Source of the DNA: an uncultured Odoribacter sp.
Lineage (GTDB): Bacteria > Bacteroidota > Bacteroidia > Bacteroidales > Marinifilaceae
Direction: 5' to 3'
NCBI GenBank assembly: GCA_947039985.1
Contig: CAMRAP010000011.1
Location: forward strand, 1 to 17,590
DNA length: 17,590 nt
This document shows positions 1 to 7,482 of this stretch, in pieces. Positions within the stretch are counted from its first letter, which is position 1. Every line of letters starts with the position of its first letter. The notes under the pieces were generated by a model, which saw only the letters and a program-made list of their open reading frames with translations, was not told the origin of the DNA and did not search any database. The translations under genes and the position numbers were made by a program.

Positions 1-54
1 GGCATACGAGATTCTCCGGAGTGTCTGGAGTTCAGACGTGTGCTCTTCCGATCT
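1..54. other. Illumina P7/TruSeq index adapter left in the assembly (not genomic)
   Basis: The bases match the Illumina index adapter in order: the end of the P7 flow-cell sequence (1-12, GGCATACGAGAT), an 8-base index (13-20, TCTCCGGA, reverse complement TCCGGAGA), then the read-2 primer site ending in GCTCTTCCGATCT at 42-54. The only difference I see from the usual primer site is T for A at 24. This stretch is library-preparation DNA and should be trimmed. It supplies a false GTG start at 21, whose translation SGVQTCALPI is a familiar adapter-derived peptide. Confidence 0.97.
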
Positions 55-1079
55 CTATTAAGCATTACAAGGCATTTTTCCGCGCTGGATTTATGGTTAT
101 GCAGCCTAAAACAGGTCATATTAAAGCCTATGTCGGAGGACCTGACTATCGCTATTTTATGTATGACATGGTTAGCGTTGGTAAACGACAAGTCGGTTCA
201 ACCATCAAGCCCATACTTTATACCTTAGCTATGCAGGAAGGTTTTGGTCCTTGTGAAAAGGTGCCTAATGTTCCTCAAACATTTATTTTACCAACTGGTG
301 AAACCTGGACACCAAGGGGAGGAAGTAAGCATAAGGGTGAAATGGTCACTTTACGCTGGGGACTAGCAAACTCAGAGAATAATATTTCAGGATGGGTGTT
401 AAAACAATTCACGCCACAATCCGTAGCACAAATGGCCTACAAAATGGGGATTACTAGCCCTGTAGATCCTGTACCTTCTGTCTTTTTGGGCACTGCTGAA
501 ATAGCTGTCAAAGAGATGGTAGCTGCCTTCTCAGTATATGTAAATAAGGGGGTATATCAATCTCCATTAATGGTATCTCGTATTGAGGATAAATATGGCA
601 ATGTGCTTGCTCGATTCCAGCCAGATTCTCGTGAAGTAATTACTGAAGAGACAGCTTACTTGATGTGTAATTTATTGGAGGGTGTTGTTAAAGGTGGTAC
701 AGGAGTTCGATTACGATATAAATATGGCCTAATGAATCCTATGGGAGGAAAAACAGGGACCACACAAGCACATGCTGATGGCTGGTTTATGGGGATAACG
801 CCCGATTTAGTCGGAGGAGTTTGGGTTGGAGCAGAAGATCGCTCCATACATTTTCAAAATTTATTCTATGGACAAGGCGCTAATATGGCACTACCTATTT
901 GGGCTAAGTTTTTACAGAAATCTTATGCCGACCCCAAATTAAAGTTATCACGTGGAGAGTTTGATCGTCCGGCAGGAGTAAATAAGCGATTGGATTGTCT
1001 CGACGAAAATGCTACTAAAGGAGAAAATATAGATTTTGACAGTATTGCAAACGACGAAGAGGACGAAGAGTTTTTTTAG
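55..1079 (+). CDS. mrcA: Class A penicillin-binding protein (PBP1A-like), C-terminal part, 5'-truncated by contig end
   Basis: This is the transpeptidase half of a bifunctional peptidoglycan synthase, which cross-links stem peptides on the outer face of the inner membrane. All three penicillin-binding motifs are visible: STIK at 198-209 (active-site Ser), SEN at 372-380 and KTG (followed by TT) at 750-758. About 341 codons remain. Family members are usually 700-850 residues, so the membrane anchor and the glycosyltransferase (GT51) domain lie beyond the contig end. The first whole genomic codon is at 57. The frame runs back into adapter sequence, so the apparent GTG start at 21 and its first residues are artefacts. 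The C-terminus is a strongly acidic tail (Asp/Glu-rich, ending in two Phe). radA follows after 50 bases with no obvious promoter or terminator between, so the two may be co-transcribed. The class A assignment is firm; the exact PBP1A name is by similarity. Confidence 0.9.
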
Positions 1080-1129
1080 TTGTTCAAACGAATAAATGAT
1101 GTCTCAATCGACAATATAAAAGTATTACT

Positions 1130-2491
1130 ATGGCAAAATCTAAGACTGTATTTGTATGTCAAAATTGTGGAGCAAAGGAATCGAAATGGACTGGACGTTG
1201 CACTATCTGTGGAGAATGGAATAGCTTTGTTGAGGAGGTAGAAATATCTTCTAAGGGAAGAGGAAATGCTGTCATCGGTTCACCAACCACAAAGGCTTTG
1301 CGTCTATCCGAAATCAAGGTAAATACAGATGTAAGGATGGATACCGGTGATGATGAGCTAAACCGAGTCCTTGGAGGAGGAATGGTTCCTGGTTCAATGA
1401 TACTCCTTGGTGGAGAACCAGGCATCGGCAAGTCTACCTTAGTATTACAGTTTGCAATTAATAACCGTTCGGGAAAGGTTTTATATGTTTCTGGAGAAGA
1501 GAGCATTGCACAAATTAAAATGCGAGCAGAACGTTTAGGTGCAGACAATGACGACTGTCTATTTTTAGCGGGAAACTCTTTGGAAATGGTTTTAGAACAT
1601 GCCCGTCAAATTCATCCCGATCTACTGATTATCGACTCTATCCAAACTTTAGCGACAGAAATGGCTGACTCCATTCCTGGCAGTTTAACACAAATTCGAG
1701 AATGTACCAATGCTTTATTGCGTTTCAGTAAAGAAAACACCATTTCTACTATATTAATTGGTCATATCACAAAGGACGGTCAGCTGGCAGGACCTAAGGT
1801 TTTGGAACATATGGTGGATACCGTTCTTCACTTTGAAGGCGACCAACAATATATGTATCGTATTTTACGCTCGCTGAAAAATCGTTTTGGATCAACGTCA
1901 GAAATCGGTATTTACGAGATGTTACAATCTGGTTTACGGCAAGTTACAAATCCTTCTGAACTTTTACTTTCTAATCACGACCAAGATCTGAGTGGAATTG
2001 CTGTTTCTGCCACTGTTGAGGGAGTACGCCCCATTCTGCTAGAAGTTCAATCCTTAGTTTCAACTGCTGCTTACGGTATGCCACAACGTTCGGCTACTGG
2101 TTTTGATTCTCGCCGTCTAAATATGCTTTTAGCCGTTCTAGAAAAAAGAGTAGGATTCAAATTGGCAAGCAAGGATGTTTTTCTCAATATTGCTGGTGGT
2201 ATTCGTGTTAGCGATACAGCATTAGATTTAGCTGTTGTTATGGCTGTACTATCATCCAATATTGATGCAGCATTACCAAGTGATGCAGTATTCGCGGGCG
2301 AAGTTGGGCTCTCTGGTGAGATTCGAGCTGTTAGTCGCATAGAGCAACGGATTTCAGAAGCAAGCAAGCTAGGTTTTAAACGGATTTTCGTACCTATGGG
2401 CAATAAAAAAGGATTCACCAAGAAAGTAGACCAAATAGAGGTTTGCTTTGTTTCCAAGATTACAGATATTTGTCGCACTTTATTTGGATAA
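1130..2491 (+). CDS. radA: DNA repair protein RadA (Sms)
   Basis: RadA is a RecA-like ATPase and branch-migration helicase that processes recombination intermediates in the cytoplasm. The 453-residue length is normal for the family. In order it shows an N-terminal four-Cys zinc finger (C10, C13, C24, C27), a Walker A motif GGEPGIGKST at residues 94-103, Walker B LLIIDS at 165-170, the RadA-specific KNRFG motif at 250-254, and a C-terminal Lon-protease-like domain from about 270 to the end. The ATG start is set by the zinc finger beginning within ten residues. No Shine-Dalgarno sequence precedes it; the upstream bases are A/T-rich, as is normal in Bacteroidetes. It follows the penicillin-binding protein gene by 50 bases on the same strand. 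Confidence 0.96.
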   Translation: MAKSKTVFVCQNCGAKESKWTGRCTICGEWNSFVEEVEISSKGRGNAVIGSPTTKALRLSEIKVNTDVRMDTGDDELNRVLGGGMVPGSMILLGGEPGIGKSTLVLQFAINNRSGKVLYVSGEESIAQIKMRAERLGADNDDCLFLAGNSLEMVLEHARQIHPDLLIIDSIQTLATEMADSIPGSLTQIRECTNALLRFSKENTISTILIGHITKDGQLAGPKVLEHMVDTVLHFEGDQQYMYRILRSLKNRFGSTSEIGIYEMLQSGLRQVTNPSELLLSNHDQDLSGIAVSATVEGVRPILLEVQSLVSTAAYGMPQRSATGFDSRRLNMLLAVLEKRVGFKLASKDVFLNIAGGIRVSDTALDLAVVMAVLSSNIDAALPSDAVFAGEVGLSGEIRAVSRIEQRISEASKLGFKRIFVPMGNKKGFTKKVDQIEVCFVSKITDICRTLFG

Positions 2492-2649
2492 GATAAAGTG
2501 AGGAGTAAATGAGGATAATTCTTTTACACAGCATGTTTTAGACCTTTATAGTTGTTTCTCTTTTAAAAAACGATAACTTTATCACCAATATATAGCAAGA
2601 ATTATCTTTTTATGTCGCAAATTATTCATCCTATTTACATTACAAATGT

Positions 2650-3336
2650 ATGAAAACAAAAATATTCACTTTGATATTAGTCCTTATTTCTCTCTCTGCT
2701 TGCCATAAGGAGGTGAAAATAAAAGTGGACAAATTAAACGAAGTAGCAAGCTCTCCAGAATGGAATATTGATGTCCATTATTCTGTTTTTTCAACAACAG
2801 AGCAAGAGATGCAAAAAAAATACAGCGTTTTAAACAGCAAAGTATCACAACTGGTGGAAAAAAACAAAGCCACTTTCATGGAACAAACAAAACTTACGAA
2901 TGTCCTACTAGATTCTATCAACATAAAGCAGAGTGCTCCTTATCAACTCCTTATTAAGGATACTGTTTTTTTAGCGACTCCACAATATATCAGCCTATTG
3001 ATATCTTCTTATTCAATGGTAGGAGGAGCAAATGGAATCACATCTTTCCACGGAATAAACTATGATACTAAAAAACAAAAAAATCTAGAAAATAAAGAGA
3101 TCTTAAACTATAACAGAGCAACAGAAATTAATGCTCTCTTAAAAAAGCACCTCAATGATCCAAACCAGTGCTATACATTTGAAGATCCTACCGTTGAAAA
3201 TTTTAATGCTCTAAACATCAGCTTACACTCCATCGAATTTACTTATGGCAAATATATTCTTGGGCCTGGAGCTTGTGGGTCTGTCACCATTTCGGTACCA
3301 CAAAAAGAGATGCAAGGAATGCTTACACTAAAATAA
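2650..3336 (+). CDS. DUF3298 / RsiV-like domain lipoprotein
   Basis: The 228-residue protein starts with a lipoprotein signal peptide: a Lys-bearing n-region, a hydrophobic core, then the lipobox LSAC with Cys19 followed by His-Lys. It is therefore expected to be lipid-anchored in the envelope. The rest resembles the DUF3298 (RsiV C-terminal) fold common in Bacteroidetes lipoproteins: a ...YSMVGGANGI... segment near residues 121-131, an F(H)GINYD strand soon after, and a C-terminal ...YGKYILGPGACG... strand. The function of this family outside RsiV, a lysozyme-sensing anti-sigma factor, is not established. No sigma factor gene lies beside it. Its stop codon overlaps the start of the permease gene (TAATG), which suggests co-transcription and translational coupling with the importer. 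It is not a recognisable solute-binding protein. Confidence 0.75.
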   Translation: MKTKIFTLILVLISLSACHKEVKIKVDKLNEVASSPEWNIDVHYSVFSTTEQEMQKKYSVLNSKVSQLVEKNKATFMEQTKLTNVLLDSINIKQSAPYQLLIKDTVFLATPQYISLLISSYSMVGGANGITSFHGINYDTKKQKNLENKEILNYNRATEINALLKKHLNDPNQCYTFEDPTVENFNALNISLHSIEFTYGKYILGPGACGSVTISVPQKEMQGMLTLK

Positions 3337-4337
3337 TGCAATCAAGATATTATAAATGGTGCTTATGCTTGGCAGTATTGCTCTTATTGCTTGCAGTTAC
3401 AATCATTGCTGCTTTATGCATAGGTGAAGTCAATTACTCTCCCCAAGAGGTTCTTCAAATTTTGTTTGGAGATGGAAATGACGTAAGAGCTGATATTCTA
3501 CGCAAATTACGTTTACCACGTATTCTGTTGGGACTTTTTGTTGGTGGGTCATTAAGTCTCACAGGAGCCATTCTACAAGGTATTTTTCGCAACCCTTTAG
3601 TTGAACCCTACACTTTGGGTATTTCAGGAGGGGCATCAGTAGGCGTAACCTTAGTCATCGTCTTTTCTTTAGAAATGTTTTGGGGTAGCTTAACACTCGC
3701 ATTCGCTGGATTTATTGGGGCTTTAGCCACCATTATACTTGTCTATTTCGTGGCTATGCGTGGCAACTCTGTCCGTATACAAACCTTACTACTGACTGGT
3801 GTTATGATTAGCTTTGTTGCTTCTTCATTAATGATGCTAATGATGTCAATCACTGATGCTGATAAACTACAAGGAGTCATGTTTTGGACAATGGGCGGTT
3901 TAAATGAAACGAATACTACACTAATTACGTTTATCAGTCTCTTGTCCCTATGCATCCTTCTAATTTCTCTATTCTATGCACCCGTACTAAACGCTATGCG
4001 CCTTGGTTTAGAGCGTGCAACCCAATTAGGGGTAAATGCCGAAAGGAGTGTAAAGGTGTTATTTGTATTCAGTTCTTTATTAACTGGAATATGCGTTGCA
4101 ACAGCTGGAATGATTGGATTTGTCGGCTTGATTATTCCTCAATTGATGCGTTATATAGTAGGCACAGATTATAGAATTCTACTACTTAGTTCCTTTTTAG
4201 GAGGTGGTATTTTTTTAATTCTATGTGATATTTTTGCGAGAGTTATAGTATCTCCTAACGAACTACCAATAGGTGTTGTTACTGGAATTATAGGAGGAAT
4301 TATTTTTATCATTGTTATGACTAAAATTAAAAAGTAA
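3336..4337 (+). CDS. FecCD-family ABC transporter permease (iron-chelate/heme/cobalamin type)
   Basis: This is the inner-membrane channel subunit of a type II ABC importer of the BtuC/FecD/HmuU family. It is 333 residues of strongly hydrophobic segments, normal for the family. The family signatures are visible: LRLPRIL near residue 59, then a GGSLSLTGAILQGIF segment followed by NPLVEP, and in the C-terminal third GMIGFVGLIIP followed by QLMRYIVG. The last motif usually has His after Pro and here has Gln. An in-frame start at 3273 exists, but the ATG at 3336 is preferred. It lies in the TAATG overlap with the preceding lipoprotein, and the charged end and first membrane segment follow directly. 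The stop overlaps the ATPase start in the same way. Substrate cannot be told from sequence: ferric siderophore, heme and vitamin B12 are all possible. Confidence 0.92.
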   Translation: MQSRYYKWCLCLAVLLLLLAVTIIAALCIGEVNYSPQEVLQILFGDGNDVRADILRKLRLPRILLGLFVGGSLSLTGAILQGIFRNPLVEPYTLGISGGASVGVTLVIVFSLEMFWGSLTLAFAGFIGALATIILVYFVAMRGNSVRIQTLLLTGVMISFVASSLMMLMMSITDADKLQGVMFWTMGGLNETNTTLITFISLLSLCILLISLFYAPVLNAMRLGLERATQLGVNAERSVKVLFVFSSLLTGICVATAGMIGFVGLIIPQLMRYIVGTDYRILLLSSFLGGGIFLILCDIFARVIVSPNELPIGVVTGIIGGIIFIIVMTKIKK

Positions 4338-5170
4338 TGAGCCATTTTGCACTAAAAGTACAGAATATGTCTTGTGGATACGGAAGTAAATTCCATCTCT
4401 CAAATGTTGATTTTACGATTGATCAAGGTAGTTTCACCTCTATCATCGGTCCCAATGGAGCTGGAAAGACAACGCTTTTTCGTGCTATATCAGGTATGCT
4501 ATCCATTGAAAATGGCGATGTTTTTTTAGAAGGAGAGAATTTAAAAACACTCTCTCATAAAGCAAGAGCACGCAAGATAGCTATTGTAAATCAGAGTGTC
4601 GAAGCTGGCGCAATGAGGATAGAAGATTATGTATTAATGGGACGTTTGCCCTATCGTACTCCTTTCAGTTTTTTTGAGACAAAAGAGGATTATGAGATTG
4701 CTGAAGAAAATATGCGACTCACTGGTGTCTGGGAAAAACGGCATAAGTTGATGGATCAATTAAGTGGTGGCGAACAACAACTAGCTGCCATTGCTCGTGC
4801 TTTGACGCAAAAAACAAACTTATTACTTTTGGATGAACCGACAGCACATTTAGATATTTCACACCAAATGAAGGTACTTAATCTTGTTCGTCGCTTAAAT
4901 CATGAAGCGAAACTGACTGTTTTACTCATTATCCACGATTTGAATTTAGCTAGTGAATACAGTGACCAGTTGATTATGCTAAAAGAAGGGACAATCTTTG
5001 CACAAGGAACACCCGAAGAGGTATTAACCTACAATAATATAGAGGAAGTCTATAATACGGTCGTTATCACTCGCTCAAATCCCATGTCTGGAAAACCATT
5101 CATCTTTCCAGTCTCAGAAGTAACACTGAGGGAAGATATCTCAAAAAAAACGACCCAATCAGCTATTTAA
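4337..5170 (+). CDS. ABC transporter ATP-binding protein, FecE/BtuD/HmuV type
   Basis: This is the cytoplasmic ATPase that powers the adjacent permease. Its 277 residues hold every expected motif in order: Walker A GPNGAGKTT at 38-46, Q-loop Gln86, signature LSGGEQQ at 142-148, Walker B LLLLDEPT at 162-169, D-loop at about 170-174 and switch His200. The ATG overlaps the permease stop codon by one base (TAATG), so translation is probably coupled. The last codons carry the A-tract and half of a hairpin that appears to serve as terminator for the oppositely oriented dipeptidase gene. Catalytic residues are all present, so the subunit should be active. No solute-binding protein or TonB-dependent receptor is next to it, although this transporter class needs the former. 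Confidence 0.94.
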   Translation: MSHFALKVQNMSCGYGSKFHLSNVDFTIDQGSFTSIIGPNGAGKTTLFRAISGMLSIENGDVFLEGENLKTLSHKARARKIAIVNQSVEAGAMRIEDYVLMGRLPYRTPFSFFETKEDYEIAEENMRLTGVWEKRHKLMDQLSGGEQQLAAIARALTQKTNLLLLDEPTAHLDISHQMKVLNLVRRLNHEAKLTVLLIIHDLNLASEYSDQLIMLKEGTIFAQGTPEEVLTYNNIEEVYNTVVITRSNPMSGKPFIFPVSEVTLREDISKKTTQSAI

Positions 5171-5184
5171 CAACTCATTGGATC
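5143..5184 (-). terminator. Probable rho-independent terminator for the dipeptidase gene
   Basis: Read on the minus strand, GATCCAAT (5184-5177) can pair with ATTGGGTC (5159-5152), 7 of 8 positions matching, around a 17-base loop that may itself fold. Eight T residues (5150-5143) follow almost at once. It sits about 30 bases beyond the dipeptidase stop. The structure reaches into the 3' end of the ATPase coding sequence on the other strand. On the plus strand no T-run follows, so it would act in one direction only. Confidence 0.45.
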
Positions 5185-5212
5185 GATTCTTTCGCTTCCT
5201 ATACCTTAGTAT

Positions 5213-6577
5213 TTATTCTGCTGTAAAATATTTATAGAATAAAGGTATGGTTCTGATTCCATTAAAGAATTGCTCCAATGGGTAATTCTCATTCGGAGAA
5301 TGAATCGCATCAGAGCCTAAACCAAATCCCATCAAAACAGATTTTATTCCTAATACCTCTTCAAAGGTCGCAATAATTGGAATACTACCGCCTGAACGAA
5401 CTGGAATAGGTTGTTTACCATAAACCTCTCCATAAGCCTTCTCTGCTGCTTTATAGGCTGGTAAATCAATGGGGCATACATAGGATGGACCTCCATGTAA
5501 ATAAGTCACTTTTGCCTTTACATATTCTGGAGTAATGGCCTTAAAGTATTCTTGGAATAATCTTGCAATTTTATCATGTTGTTGATTAGGAACTAAACGA
5601 CAACTCACTTTAGCATATGCAACTGAAGGCAATACTGTTTTTGCTCCTTCGCCAGTGTAGCCTGACCATATTCCACAAATGTCAAATGTTGGACGAATAC
5701 CTGTGTGCTCATTGGGTGAATATCCTTTTTCACCGTATAGAGCTTTGACTCCTAACGATTTCTTATAAGCTACTGCATCAAAAGGAGCTTTTGCCATTTT
5801 TGCTCTCTCTTCTGTACTGATTTCAAGAACATCATCATAAAATCCAGGGATATTAACACGACCTTTATCGTCTATCATACCACCTATCATTTTACAAAGT
5901 ACATTGATCGGATTAGCGACTGCACCTCCAAAAAGACCTGAATGAAGATCAGCATTTGGACCAGTCATCTCAATTTCCCAATATGCCAAACCACGTAAAC
6001 CGGTTGTAATTGATGGCACATCTGGAGCAATCATGCTCGTATCTGAAACTAAGATGACATCAGCTTTCAACATCTCTTTGTTTTCTCTACAAAATTCAGG
6101 CAGATTAGGAGAACCTATCTCTTCTTCGCCCTCAATCATAAACTTCACATTACATTTCAAAGTATTGGTTTTCACCATATATTCGAATGCTTTTGCATGC
6201 ATAAATGCTTGTCCTTTATCGTCGTCAGCTCCACGAGCCCAAATTTTACCATCTTTGATTACTGGTTCAAAAGGATCTGTATCCCACAAATCAAGAGGGT
6301 CTACTGGCATTACATCCATATGGCCATACACCAAAACTGTCGGTAAAGCTGGATCTATTATTTTTTCTCCATAAGTAACAGGATTACCTTCTGTTTCATA
6401 AACTTCAGCTCGGTCAGCCCCTGCTTCAAGTAAAAAAGTTTTCCATTTCTCTGCGCAACGGTACATATCTGGCTTATGTGCAGCTTCAGATGAAATAGAA
6501 GGGATTCTAATTAATTCAAATAACTCCGCTAAAAAACGCTCTTTATTTTCCTCTATGTATTGGTCTATTGTAACCAT
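5213..6577 (-). CDS. M20 family metallo-dipeptidase
   Basis: This is a zinc-dependent exopeptidase of the M20 (PepV/carnosinase-like) group, probably cytoplasmic since no signal peptide is seen. It is expected to cleave dipeptides or trim N-terminal residues in peptide catabolism. At 454 residues it has family length. The di-metal site is readable: YGHMDVMP gives His86 and Asp88; GADDDKG gives bridging Asp119; EGEEEIGS gives the catalytic and ligand Glu152/Glu153; VSDTS gives Asp179; and a final His lies in IHSPNE near the C-terminus. The lid/dimerisation domain begins near LHSGLFGG (211-218). It is a lone gene: 92 bases separate it from the upstream cyclophilin gene, and a probable terminator follows. 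Exact substrate is not predictable from sequence. Confidence 0.92.
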   Translation of the reverse strand: MVTIDQYIEENKERFLAELFELIRIPSISSEAAHKPDMYRCAEKWKTFLLEAGADRAEVYETEGNPVTYGEKIIDPALPTVLVYGHMDVMPVDPLDLWDTDPFEPVIKDGKIWARGADDDKGQAFMHAKAFEYMVKTNTLKCNVKFMIEGEEEIGSPNLPEFCRENKEMLKADVILVSDTSMIAPDVPSITTGLRGLAYWEIEMTGPNADLHSGLFGGAVANPINVLCKMIGGMIDDKGRVNIPGFYDDVLEISTEERAKMAKAPFDAVAYKKSLGVKALYGEKGYSPNEHTGIRPTFDICGIWSGYTGEGAKTVLPSVAYAKVSCRLVPNQQHDKIARLFQEYFKAITPEYVKAKVTYLHGGPSYVCPIDLPAYKAAEKAYGEVYGKQPIPVRSGGSIPIIATFEEVLGIKSVLMGFGLGSDAIHSPNENYPLEQFFNGIRTIPLFYKYFTAE

Positions 6578-6669
6578 AAGTTTAAGTATAAATTGAAATT
6601 AATATTAATTGCTAACGCTATAAAGATAAGGAAAAAAGGGAAAAAGAAAAATGCCCCAGCTCATAATGA

Positions 6670-7479
6670 TTATTTGCGCTTTAATTTAGTACTTAATATA
6701 ATTATGTCTTCCAAGGGTCGATCATTTTTATCAGTTTGAACTTTTGCTATTTTTTCCAAAATATCCATCCCCTCTACAATCTCGCCAAAAACAGTATAGT
6801 CTCCATCTAGAAATGGTGTTCCACCAACAGATTTATATAACTCGCGAACTTCTGGCGTAAATTTATATGGATTCGAGCTGGTAAATTTCTCTTCTATTTT
6901 CTGATTGATTAAGTTTACCAAGCTATCAATCTTTACTTTTTGCCCTCTTTGTACATAATTCATATGCTCTTGTTTATACGATTTATATAATTGCTCGCCC
7001 AGCTTGTTTTTTGCAACGGCTAATTTCTGCTTTTCAATCTGATCTAACTGAGTATCGGTATATGTTTCACCTTGAACAATATAAAATTGCTCAGCAGAAG
7101 ATCGTTTTTCAGGATTGACTCCATCCCCTTGACGTGCTGCTGCTAATGCTCCCTTGATGTGGCAATTCTCTGGTAAAAACTCCGACTCAATTGTATATCC
7201 TAAATCAGAATCTCCTAACATTTTTCCTGCTAATGCCCCCTTGGAGTCAGAAGCTCCACCTTGGATCATGAAATTTTCAATTATACGATGAAACAATACA
7301 CCATTATAATGCTCTTTTTTTGCTAGTGCTAAAAATTGCTCACTGTGTTTTGGAGTGTTTGTGTACAATTTCACTTTAAAAGTTCCTACATTCGTTTCTA
7401 TTTCCACCAGTCTATACTTTTTTGCTCCAAAAGTTGAAATGGAAAAGAACAACAATACTAAAAAAAACAGATTCTTCAT
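6670..7479 (-). CDS. Secreted cyclophilin-type peptidyl-prolyl cis-trans isomerase
   Basis: It catalyses cis-trans isomerisation of peptidyl-proline bonds and, being exported, probably assists folding of envelope proteins. The 269 residues start with a Sec signal peptide (hydrophobic residues 3-17, small residues at 16-19, no lipobox Cys). The cyclophilin core is split. The first part carries HRIIENF at 64-70 with the catalytic Arg, and MIQGG at 71-75 with the active-site Gln. QFYIVQG is at 131-137, and the core resumes with GGTPFLDGDYTVFGEI at 219-234. Between them lies about 80 residues of Lys/Glu/Gln-rich, probably helical sequence absent from minimal cyclophilins of about 165 residues. 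It starts 3 bases after the stop of a paralogue of the same design, so the pair is one operon and a probable tandem duplication. Confidence 0.93.
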   Translation of the reverse strand: MKNLFFLVLLFFSISTFGAKKYRLVEIETNVGTFKVKLYTNTPKHSEQFLALAKKEHYNGVLFHRIIENFMIQGGASDSKGALAGKMLGDSDLGYTIESEFLPENCHIKGALAAARQGDGVNPEKRSSAEQFYIVQGETYTDTQLDQIEKQKLAVAKNKLGEQLYKSYKQEHMNYVQRGQKVKIDSLVNLINQKIEEKFTSSNPYKFTPEVRELYKSVGGTPFLDGDYTVFGEIVEGMDILEKIAKVQTDKNDRPLEDIIILSTKLKRK

Positions 7480-7482
7480 AAC

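Noticed and set aside
40..228. Overlapping 62-residue frame starting MLFRS
   Set aside because: It begins in the adapter and lies wholly over the penicillin-binding protein frame; MLFRS is another adapter-derived start.
2071..2478. 135-residue minus-strand frame opposite radA
   Set aside because: Shadow of the radA coding frame; no family features, and the plus-strand protein is unmistakable here.
2492..2649. Promoter for the lipoprotein-importer genes
   Set aside because: Only a partial -7 match (TATCTTTT at 2603-2610) with no -33 at a suitable distance; too weak to list.
3200..3400. Cobalamin riboswitch or Fur-type site ahead of the FecCD permease
   Set aside because: There is no intergenic space: the permease overlaps the lipoprotein gene, and I saw no B12-box or clear operator in 2492-2649 either.
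6033..6374. 113-residue plus-strand frame inside the dipeptidase gene
   Set aside because: Antisense to metal-binding motifs of the M20 enzyme; no signal, domain or promoter of its own.
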